This document shows positions 53,659-61,299 of a DNA stretch of 64,000 nt, piece by piece. Made by a program: the position numbers and the translations under genes. How positions within the stretch are numbered: position 1 is the stretch's first letter; each line of letters begins with the position of its first letter. Source of the stretch: Streptomyces neyagawaensis (GTDB taxonomy: Bacteria; Actinomycetota; Actinomycetes; Streptomycetales; Streptomycetaceae); the NCBI RefSeq assembly GCF_023516595.1, contig NZ_JAMGBG010000008.1, positions 1 to 64,000 of the forward strand. The letters run 5' to 3'. The notes beneath the pieces are model-generated. The model saw only the letters and a program-made list of their open reading frames with translations. It did not search any database and was not told where the DNA came from.

Positions 53659-55208
53659 CCTTGGAGACGACCTCGTACGCGGCAACCGACTGGACCAATC
53701 CGCTGCGGGACCCGCGCGACCGCCGGCTCCCGCGGATCGCGGGGCCGTCCGGCCTCGTCATCTTCGGGGTGACCGGTGACCTGTCCCGCAAGAAGCTGAT
53801 GCCGGCCGTGTACGACCTGGCCAACCGCGGGATGCTCCCGCCGGGCTTCTCGCTGGTGGGCTTCGCCCGCCGGGACTGGGAGGACCAGGACTTCGCGCAG
53901 GTGGTGCACGACGCGGTGCGCGAGCACGCGCGCACCGAGTTCCGCGAGGAGGTCTGGCAGCAGCTCGCCGAGGGCATGCGGTTCGTGCCGGGCGACTTCG
54001 ACGACGACGAGGCGTTCAGGCAACTGCGCTCGGCCGTCGAGGAGTTGAACGCCTCGCGGGGCACCAGCGGCAACTTCGCCTTCTACCTCTCCGTACCGCC
54101 GAAGTTCTTCCCGAAGGTCGTCCAGCAGCTCAAGAAGCACGGGCTGGCCGACCCGCCCGAGGGCTCCTGGCGGCGCGCGGTCATCGAGAAGCCGTTCGGC
54201 CACAACCTGGCCAGCGCCATCGAACTGAACGAGATCGTGCACGAGGTGTTCGACCCGGACCAGGTCTTCCGCATCGACCACTACCTCGGCAAGGAGACCG
54301 TCCAGAACCTCCTGGCGCTGCGGTTCGCCAACCAGATGTACGAGCCCATCTGGAACCGGTCGTACGTCGACCACGTCCAGATCACCATGGCCGAGGACAT
54401 CGGCATCGGCGGCCGGGCAGGCTACTACGACGGCATCGGCGCCGCCCGCGACGTCATCCAGAACCATCTCCTCCAGCTGATGGCGCTCACCGCCATGGAG
54501 GAGCCGATCGCCTTCGACGCCGAGGCGCTGCTCACCGAGAAGCTGAAGGTCCTCAAGTCGGTGCGGCTCCCCGCCGATCTGGGCGCCCACACCGTGCGCG
54601 GCCAGTACACGCAGGCCTGGCAGGGCGGCGAGAAGGTGGTCGGCTACCTGGAGGAGGACGGCATCGACCCGAACTCCCGGACCGACACGTACGCGGCCGT
54701 CAAGCTGGAGATCGACAACCGCCGCTGGGCCGGTGTCCCGTTCTACCTGCGCACCGGCAAACGGCTCGGCCGCCGGGTCACCGAGATCGCGGTCGTCTTC
54801 CAGACCGCCCCGCACTCCCCGTTCGACTCCACGGCCACCGAGGAGCTGGGGAAGAACGCGATCGTCATCCGGGTGCAGCCGGACGAGGGCATGACCGTGC
54901 GCTTCGGTTCGAAGGTGCCGGGTACCTCGATGGAGATCCGGGACGTCACCATGGACTTCGCGTACGGCGAGTCGTTCACGGAGTCCAGCCCGGAGGCGTA
55001 CGAACGGCTGATCCTTGACGTGCTGCTCGGCGACGCCAACCTCTTCCCCCGCCACCAGGAGGTGGAGGAGTCCTGGAAGATCCTCGACCCGATCGAGGAG
55101 TACTGGGCCAAGCACGGCAGGCCCGCGCAGTACCCCTCGGGCAGTTGGGGCCCCGAGGAAGCCGACGAGATGCTCGCACGAGACGGACGGAGCTGGCGCA
55201 GGCCATGA
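53655..55208 (+). CDS. zwf: Glucose-6-phosphate 1-dehydrogenase
   Basis: A 517-residue G6PDH. The NADP-binding [18 protein letters not shown] is near residue 38. The substrate-site signature [15 protein letters not shown] (catalytic His) is near 213, and EKPFGHNL precedes it. It converts glucose 6-phosphate to 6-phosphogluconolactone with NADPH production. Translation is coupled to tal upstream and to opcA downstream (ATGA at 55205). A lactonase gene is not seen, so the lactone would open spontaneously or through an enzyme elsewhere. Confidence 0.93.
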   Translation: MTLETTSYAATDWTNPLRDPRDRRLPRIAGPSGLVIFGVTGDLSRKKLMPAVYDLANRGMLPPGFSLVGFARRDWEDQDFAQVVHDAVREHARTEFREEVWQQLAEGMRFVPGDFDDDEAFRQLRSAVEELNASRGTSGNFAFYLSVPPKFFPKVVQQLKKHGLADPPEGSWRRAVIEKPFGHNLASAIELNEIVHEVFDPDQVFRIDHYLGKETVQNLLALRFANQMYEPIWNRSYVDHVQITMAEDIGIGGRAGYYDGIGAARDVIQNHLLQLMALTAMEEPIAFDAEALLTEKLKVLKSVRLPADLGAHTVRGQYTQAWQGGEKVVGYLEEDGIDPNSRTDTYAAVKLEIDNRRWAGVPFYLRTGKRLGRRVTEIAVVFQTAPHSPFDSTATEELGKNAIVIRVQPDEGMTVRFGSKVPGTSMEIRDVTMDFAYGESFTESSPEAYERLILDVLLGDANLFPRHQEVEESWKILDPIEEYWAKHGRPAQYPSGSWGPEEADEMLARDGRSWRRP

Positions 55209-56143
55209 AATTCGACCTGACGGACACCACGGCAAGCAAGATCAACAAGGCCCTGGTGCAGGGACGCCGGGCCATCGGCACGCCCGCCGTGGGCATGGTC
55301 CTCACGATGGTGATCGTGACGGACGAGGAGAACGCCTACGACTCGATCAAGGCGGCCGAGGAGGCCTCGCACGAGCACCCCGCGCGCACCCTGGTCGTCA
55401 TCAAGCGGCACGCCCGCACCCCCCGCGACCGCACCCGGTCGCACCTGGACGCCGAGGTGCGCGTGGGCGCCGACGCGGGCACCGGCGAGACGGTCGTGCT
55501 GCGGACGTACGGCGAGGTCTCCGACCACGCCGACTCCGTCGTGCTGCCGCTGCTGCTGCCGGACGCCCCGGTCGTGGTGTGGTGGCCGGTGGACGCCCCC
55601 GAGAACCCGGCGAAGGACCCGCTGGGGGCGCTGGCGCAGCGCCGGATCACCGACATGTACGCCGTCGAGTCCCCGCTCGCCGCGCTGGAGCAGCGGGTCA
55701 TCTCGTACACGCCGGGTGACACCGACCTGGCCTGGACGCGGCTGACACCGTGGCGTTCCATGCTCGCCGCCGCCCTCGACCAGGCCCGCACGAGGATCAC
55801 CTCGGCGGCCGTGGACAGCGAGGCCGACAACCCGAGCGCCGAACTGCTGGCCCGCTGGCTGGAGGCCCGTCTCGGCGTCGCCGTCGAGCGCGTCGTCACC
55901 GCCGGGCCGGTCGTGACGGGTGTGCGACTCGGCACGAAGAACGGGGAGATCGTCATCGACCGCCCAGAGGGCCCGCTCGCCACGCTGACCCTGCCGGGCC
56001 AGCCGTCCCGCACCCTCGCCCTGAAGGTGCGCGCCACCTCCGAGCTGATCGCCGAGGAACTGCGCCGTCTCGACGCGGACGAGATGTACGAGATCGCCCT
56101 GCGCGGCGGCGAGCACACCGGGGAGGCCGCCGGCGATGAGTGA
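55205..56143 (+). CDS. opcA: G6PDH assembly protein OpcA
   Basis: A 312-residue OpcA homologue, which in actinomycetes and cyanobacteria supports assembly and activity of G6PDH. The start [20 protein letters not shown] and the segment [21 protein letters not shown] are typical. Its ATG overlaps the zwf stop, so it is made together with its partner enzyme. The last eight bases overlap the pgi start (56136). Confidence 0.9.
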   Translation: MKFDLTDTTASKINKALVQGRRAIGTPAVGMVLTMVIVTDEENAYDSIKAAEEASHEHPARTLVVIKRHARTPRDRTRSHLDAEVRVGADAGTGETVVLRTYGEVSDHADSVVLPLLLPDAPVVVWWPVDAPENPAKDPLGALAQRRITDMYAVESPLAALEQRVISYTPGDTDLAWTRLTPWRSMLAAALDQARTRITSAAVDSEADNPSAELLARWLEARLGVAVERVVTAGPVVTGVRLGTKNGEIVIDRPEGPLATLTLPGQPSRTLALKVRATSELIAEELRRLDADEMYEIALRGGEHTGEAAGDE

Positions 56144-57902
56144 CGCCCCCCGCCTCAACCGGCGCCCGGAGTGGGCCGGGTTGGGGGACCACCGCGCGGG
56201 CCCGATGCTCCATCCCTCGCTGCGCGAGCTGTTCGCCGCCGACCCCGGGCGCGCCGAACGCTACGTCGTCCACGCCGGCGATCTGCGGATCGACTACTCC
56301 AAGCACCTGATCACCGACGAGACGCTGGCGCTGCTCCTCGAACTCGCCGCTGCGACCGATGTGTTCGGGCAGCGGGACGCGATGTTCCGCGGCGAGCGCG
56401 TCAACGTCACCGAGAACCGGCCGGTCCTGCACACCGCGCTGCGCGCCCCGCGCGACGCCGTGGTCGAGGTGGACGGCGAGAACGTCGTTCCGGCCGTGCA
56501 CGCGGTCCTCGACCGGATGGCCGCCTTCGCGGACCGGGTCCGCTCCGGCGACTGGACCGGCCACACCGGCCGCCGTATCCGCAATGTCGTCAACATCGGC
56601 ATCGGCGGTTCCGACCTCGGTCCGGCGATGGCGTACGAGGCGCTGCGGGCGTACACCGACCGGTCGCTGACCGTGCGGTTCGTGTCGAACGTCGACGGCG
56701 CCGACCTGCACGAGGCGGTGCGCGACCTCGACCAGGCGGAGACGCTGTTCGTCGTCGCGTCGAAGACGTTCACGACGATCGAGACGCTCACCAACGCGAC
56801 GTCGGCGCGGTCCTGGCTGCTGGCCGGACTCGGCGACGGGGGCACCTCCCACTCGGACGGAGCCGGGAACGGGATCGGGAGCGGGGCGGAGAAGGCGGTG
56901 GCCCGGCACTTCGTGGCGCTGTCGACGAACGCGGGGAAGGTCACCGAGTTCGGGATCGACCCGGACAACATGTTCGAGTTCTGGGACTGGGTCGGGGGCC
57001 GCTACTCCTTCGACTCGGCGATCGGCCTCTCCCTGATGATCGCCATCGGCCCGGACCGCTTCCGGGAGCTGCTGGACGGCTTCCGCACGATCGACGACCA
57101 CTTCAGGACGGCACCGCCGGAGGCCAACGCCCCGCTGCTGCTGGGCCTGTTGGGGATCTGGTACGGCGACTTCTTCGACGCCCAGTCGCACGCGGTGCTG
57201 CCCTACTCGCACTACCTGTCCAAGTTCACCGCGTATCTGCAACAGCTGGACATGGAGTCCAACGGCAAGTCCGTGGGCCGCGACGGGCTGCCCGTCGAGT
57301 GGCAGACCGGTCCGGTGGTGTGGGGCACGCCCGGCACCAACGGTCAGCACGCCTACTTCCAGTTGTTGCACCAGGGCACCAAGCTGATCCCGGCCGACCT
57401 CATCGGCTTCGCCCGCCCGGTCGCCGAGCTGGAGCCCGAACTCGCCGCACAGCACGACCTGTTGATGGCCAACCTCTTCGCGCAGGGCCAGGCGCTGGCC
57501 TTCGGGAAGACCGCCGAGGAGGTACGGGCCGAAGGGGTGCCCGAGGAGCAGGTGCCGCACCGCACGTTCCGCGGCAACCGCCCCACGACGACCGTCCTGG
57601 CACCCGAGCTGACCCCCTCGGTCCTCGGCCAACTGATCGCGCTGTACGAGCACAAGGTGTTCGTACAGGGCGCGATCTGGAACATCGACTCCTTCGACCA
57701 GTGGGGCGTCGAGCTGGGCAAGGTCCTCGCGAAGCGGGTGGAACCCGCGCTGACCGACGGCGCCGACGTGACCGGGCTCGACCCGTCCACGGCGGCCCTG
57801 GTCGCCGCGTACCGCGCGCTGCGCGACGCCAACGCCCCCCATGCCACCCACGACACCCACGACTCCCATGACTCCCGTGACGCTCAGGAAGAAGTGAACT
57901 GA
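56136..57902 (+). CDS. pgi: Glucose-6-phosphate isomerase
   Basis: A 588-residue PGI. Signatures include [36 protein letters not shown], the catalytic region [12 protein letters not shown], and [17 protein letters not shown]. It is longer than usual because of a Gly/Ser-rich insertion near 232 ([18 protein letters not shown]) and a His/Asp tail ([14 protein letters not shown]) at the C-terminus. It converts fructose 6-phosphate to glucose 6-phosphate, which could cycle carbon back into zwf. It overlaps opcA by eight bases. Confidence 0.92.
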   Translation: MSDAPRLNRRPEWAGLGDHRAGPMLHPSLRELFAADPGRAERYVVHAGDLRIDYSKHLITDETLALLLELAAATDVFGQRDAMFRGERVNVTENRPVLHTALRAPRDAVVEVDGENVVPAVHAVLDRMAAFADRVRSGDWTGHTGRRIRNVVNIGIGGSDLGPAMAYEALRAYTDRSLTVRFVSNVDGADLHEAVRDLDQAETLFVVASKTFTTIETLTNATSARSWLLAGLGDGGTSHSDGAGNGIGSGAEKAVARHFVALSTNAGKVTEFGIDPDNMFEFWDWVGGRYSFDSAIGLSLMIAIGPDRFRELLDGFRTIDDHFRTAPPEANAPLLLGLLGIWYGDFFDAQSHAVLPYSHYLSKFTAYLQQLDMESNGKSVGRDGLPVEWQTGPVVWGTPGTNGQHAYFQLLHQGTKLIPADLIGFARPVAELEPELAAQHDLLMANLFAQGQALAFGKTAEEVRAEGVPEEQVPHRTFRGNRPTTTVLAPELTPSVLGQLIALYEHKVFVQGAIWNIDSFDQWGVELGKVLAKRVEPALTDGADVTGLDPSTAALVAAYRALRDANAPHATHDTHDSHDSRDAQEEVN

Positions 57903-57903
57903 C

Positions 57904-58785
57904 ATGCAGCTCGGTCTCATCGGTCTCGGCAAGATGGGCGGGAACATGCGCGAGCGGATCCGCCGCGCCGGCCACACCGTCATCGGCTACGACCGCAACC
58001 CCGACGTCTCCGACGTGGGCAGCCTGGCCGAACTCGTCGAGCGGCTCGAAGCGCCCCGCACGGTCTGGGTGATGGTCCCCGCCGGCGGCGCCACCCAGTC
58101 CGTCGTGGACGAGTTGGCGGACCTGCTGTCGGCCGGCGACACCGTCGTCGACGGCGGCAACTCCCGCTGGACGGACGACGAGAAGCACGCCGAGGAGCTG
58201 GGAGCCAAGGGCATCGGCTTCGTCGACGCGGGCGTCTCGGGCGGCGTGTGGGGCCTGGAGAACGGCTACGCGCTGATGGTCGGCGGCGACAAGGAGCACG
58301 TGGACCGGCTCCAGCCGATCTTCGAAGCGCTCAAGCCGGAAGGGCCGTACGGGTACGTCCACGCCGGGAAGGTCGGCGCCGGGCACTTCTCCAAGATGGT
58401 CCACAACGGCATCGAGTACGCCATGATGCAGGCGTACGCCGAGGGCTGGGAGCTGCTGGAGGCCGTGGACTCGGTGACGGACGTCCGTGAGGTGTTCCGG
58501 TCCTGGCAGCAGGGGACGGTCATCCGTTCCTGGCTGCTGGACCTCGCGGTCAACGCGCTGGACGCCGACGAACACCTGGAGAAGCTGCGCGGCTACGCCG
58601 CCGACTCCGGGGAGGGGCGGTGGACGGTCGAGGCCGCCATCGACAACGCGGTACCGCTGCCGGCGATCACCGCGTCCCTGTTCGCCCGCTTCGCGTCCCG
58701 CCAGGACGACTCCCCGCAGATGAAGATGGTGGCGGCGCTGCGGAACCAGTTCGGGGGGCATGCGGTGGAGTCCTCGAAGGAGTAG
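57904..58785 (+). CDS. gnd: 6-phosphogluconate dehydrogenase, decarboxylating, short NAD-type form
   Basis: A 293-residue enzyme of the short 6-phosphogluconate dehydrogenase class, about 180 residues shorter than the classical enzyme. It has the cofactor motif LGLIGLGKMGGNMRER at residue 3, VVDGGNSRWTDDEKH, the sugar-binding DAGVSGGVWGLENGYALMVGG, and the catalytic Lys in HAGKVGAGHFSKMVHNG. Asp31 after the glycine motif (YDRNP) favours NAD over NADP. It completes the oxidative branch. The ATG at 57904 is two bases after the pgi stop. Confidence 0.9.
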   Translation: MQLGLIGLGKMGGNMRERIRRAGHTVIGYDRNPDVSDVGSLAELVERLEAPRTVWVMVPAGGATQSVVDELADLLSAGDTVVDGGNSRWTDDEKHAEELGAKGIGFVDAGVSGGVWGLENGYALMVGGDKEHVDRLQPIFEALKPEGPYGYVHAGKVGAGHFSKMVHNGIEYAMMQAYAEGWELLEAVDSVTDVREVFRSWQQGTVIRSWLLDLAVNALDADEHLEKLRGYAADSGEGRWTVEAAIDNAVPLPAITASLFARFASRQDDSPQMKMVAALRNQFGGHAVESSKE

Positions 58786-58832
58786 CCCTCCGGGGGTGCG
58801 TTGTCCGGGTGCGGGTTCGTCGTGGTTTCTCA

Positions 58833-58936
58833 CGCAGTTCCCCGCGCCCCTGGAAAAGCAGGGGCCTGCGGCCCCGTGCTTTTCCGATGAAGGGCGGGCC
58901 GCAGGCCCGATCCCTTCAGGGGCGCGGGGAACTGCG
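58833..58936. repeat. Nested inverted repeat with competing hairpins after gnd
   Basis: Outer arms at 58833-58852 and 58917-58936 are a perfect 20-bp inverted repeat beginning CGCAGTTCCCCG. Inside are GGAAAAGCA/TGCTTTTCC (58852-58860 and 58877-58885) and CGGGCC/GGCCCG (58895-58909). CCTGCGGCCC (58865-58874) can also pair with GGGCCGCAGG (58896-58905), giving an alternative fold. Similar GCAGTTCCCCGCGCCCC elements occur often in Streptomyces intergenic DNA. It probably ends the pentose-phosphate operon. Confidence 0.75.
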
Positions 58937-58988
58937 CGACCAGCCCCCACCCACCCGCACCCGCCCAAGCACCCGAGCCCTCCACCCA

Positions 58989-61058
58989 CTAGGCGCCCGA
59001 GCACCCCGCCAGCAGCTCATCGACCGCCATCCGGATGGACTCGTCCTCCGTGAAGCCCCGCCAGCCGCCGAAGTAGTGCACGCGGCGGTCGTCGGCGGGC
59101 AGGTCCTGGAGGAGACGGGCCGCCGGGACCGCGGCTTCGCCCATGCGGGCCAGGTGACGTACCGCCGGCAGCATCGCCGGCAGGTACGTGCCGGTGGGCA
59201 GCTTCCTCACCGTCTCCATGAGCGCCGGGACGGCGGTCTCCGTGTCGCCGCCGGTCACGGCCCACAGCGCGTGCGCCGCCTGTGTTCTGCCCCAGTCGTC
59301 CTCCGCCGCCGCCAGCTCGCGGAGCCGGTCCGCGTACCCGGCGGCGTGCGGGCCGAGGTCGGCCAGTCTGCTCAGCGCGGTGTGGGTGGCGCGGTCCTCG
59401 TCCGTGGCGGCGGGTCCGAGCACGTCCAGGGCGGGTCCAGGATCGCCGCCGACCCGCCAGTACGCCCAGGCGGCGAGTTCCGCGTCCGGCCCGCCGGTGC
59501 GTGACCGGGCCAGCAGCGCCTCTCGTCCCGCCCGGCCGGCCCGGCCGATGCCCGCCAGGGCCGTCGCCGCCGCCGGCCACCGTTCGTCGTCCGCCAGGAG
59601 GTCGAGCAGCCGTGGTACCGCCGGCTCCGCGGCGGGCCCCCACGCGGCGAGCACCTCGCCCAACCGGCCGAGCAGCCGGATGTCCTCGGTGGGGCTGAGC
59701 CGGTCGCAGACGCCCGGCAGCAGCGCCTCCGCGTGGTCCGGGAGGCGGACCAGCACCTCGTGGAGGGCGGGCAGGGTGGGGTGATGGAAGGAGTTCGCGG
59801 AGCTGCCGTAGTACGCGCCGACCGACGCGAAGCCGGGGCGGGTACCGGCCACATGTTCGGTCAGGCGGGGCAGGCAGCGCGGGTCGTCCATCCGGGCCAG
59901 TGCCCATACCGCCGCCTCGGCGACCGTCTCTCCCCCGCGGGTCGCCCGGACGGCGGTGTCGTCGAGCAGCGCGGCGACCGCGTCGGCGTGGGCGGTCGCC
60001 GCCGGGCCCAGGCAGGCCAGCAGTTCGGCCGCCCGGTAGCGGACCTCGGTGGCCGGGTCGTCCAGCCGTGCCACGACGCCCGGCAGCAGCGCGTCGGCGG
60101 GTGACCGCCACCGCGACAGCACCCTGGCCGCCTGTTCGAGACCGCCGACCCGCTGTTCCTCGTCGGGGTGATCGGCCATCAGGCCGAGGGCGAAGGCGGG
60201 GGACGCGTCGTCGAACAGGGACGCCGTCCACTGGTGCATGCCCCGCGCGCCGCACTCCCCGGCACTGGTGCGCTGCCACAGCTCCACACTCGGATCACGC
60301 AACGCGCCCAGCGCGATCTCCAGCCGCCCCTCCGCCGAAGCAGCCGCGGAGGCCCGGGGGCCGTCGCCGAGCGCAAGCACCGCCGCCAGGCGCAGTTGCG
60401 GCTCCGGAGCGGCGAGCAGCGAATCGAGGAGGGCGGCGGCCTCGTAGGACGGGGTGGCGGCCTCATCCGACGGGGCGGCGGCCTCGTCGGACAGGGCGCC
60501 GACCGGCCCCCGGCGGACCGCGTTGCCGAGCGCGAGGACCAGGTCGAGCCGGGTCACCGGGTCGCTCTCGGCGTGCCAGCGGCTCAGGAGTGCGGGAAGG
60601 GCGTCGTCTCCGGGGTCGGCGCACGCGCCGATGACGTCGGCGGCGGCCCGTCGGATCTCCGGTTGGGGGTCGGCCAGCAGGGCGAGCACATCGGGCAGAT
60701 GGCGTTCCCACGTCGCGGACCAGTGGGGGTCCAGGAACCGCGCCTCGACCATTCCGGCGTCCGCGGCCAGACGTCCCACCAGTTCCAGCAGCGTGCGCCG
60801 GGGCGTCACCTGCGGGGCGGCGGCCAGGCGCAGCACGAAGGGGAGCGCGGCCGTCGCGGCCGGGCAGACCCAACCGCCCTGGTGGTAGAGGTGGTTCAGC
60901 AAATCGAACGCGGCGTCCTCCGCGTCGTCCGGGTCAGATCCCGCGCAGCGGCGCAGCAGTTCCGGCACGTCCTCCGCGGTCCCGTAGTTGTGCTTCAGCC
61001 CCGCCCAGTCGACCGCTTCCAGCTCAGCCCGGTCGATCGACTTCCACCCCTCCGACAT
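58989..61058 (-). CDS. HEAT-repeat protein of unknown function
   Basis: A 689-residue, almost entirely helical protein of HEAT/armadillo-type repeats, for example LPDVLALLADPQPEIRRAAADVIG, LLPGVVARLDDPATEVRYRAAELL and AVPALMETVRKL. It has an Ala/Asp-rich insertion (SDEAAAPSDEAATPSYEAA) near 205. The N-terminus WKSIDRAELEAVDWAGLKHNYG has no named domain. The ATG at 61058 is preferred to the frame's earlier start, with GTAGGG upstream. Such scaffolds usually bind other proteins. No partner gene is adjacent, and the gnd side ends in the nested repeat. Confidence 0.75.
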   Translation of the reverse strand: MSEGWKSIDRAELEAVDWAGLKHNYGTAEDVPELLRRCAGSDPDDAEDAAFDLLNHLYHQGGWVCPAATAALPFVLRLAAAPQVTPRRTLLELVGRLAADAGMVEARFLDPHWSATWERHLPDVLALLADPQPEIRRAAADVIGACADPGDDALPALLSRWHAESDPVTRLDLVLALGNAVRRGPVGALSDEAAAPSDEAATPSYEAAALLDSLLAAPEPQLRLAAVLALGDGPRASAAASAEGRLEIALGALRDPSVELWQRTSAGECGARGMHQWTASLFDDASPAFALGLMADHPDEEQRVGGLEQAARVLSRWRSPADALLPGVVARLDDPATEVRYRAAELLACLGPAATAHADAVAALLDDTAVRATRGGETVAEAAVWALARMDDPRCLPRLTEHVAGTRPGFASVGAYYGSSANSFHHPTLPALHEVLVRLPDHAEALLPGVCDRLSPTEDIRLLGRLGEVLAAWGPAAEPAVPRLLDLLADDERWPAAATALAGIGRAGRAGREALLARSRTGGPDAELAAWAYWRVGGDPGPALDVLGPAATDEDRATHTALSRLADLGPHAAGYADRLRELAAAEDDWGRTQAAHALWAVTGGDTETAVPALMETVRKLPTGTYLPAMLPAVRHLARMGEAAVPAARLLQDLPADDRRVHYFGGWRGFTEDESIRMAVDELLAGCSGA

Positions 61059-61174
61059 GCGCGCGACCCTACCGCCGGGCCCGGACACGCGGCGACGGGG
61101 TTAACGGGGTCAAGACGAGCCGGACGCGCGTTCGAATGCCGCCATGACATGCCAAATACGACTGTCCTCCATAT

Positions 61175-61192
61175 TGTACTTAGATGTGTACA
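61175..61192. promoter_or_regulatory. TGTAC/GTACA inverted repeat upstream of the haem dioxygenase gene
   Basis: TGTAC (61175-61179) and GTACA (61188-61192) flank an 8-base AT-rich spacer, in the 241-base divergent gap between the HEAT-repeat gene and the haem enzyme gene. The region is AT-rich compared with its surroundings and is a plausible operator or promoter. Confidence 0.4.
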
Positions 61193-61299
61193 TGGCGTGA
61201 ACTGTCGCTGTGGCCACCGGGCGCCGCCGGTAGCGTGCGGCCCCTGTCCCGTATGCATCCCGTACGCATGTGTACGCGTCCGCACGAAGGAAGCGACCG

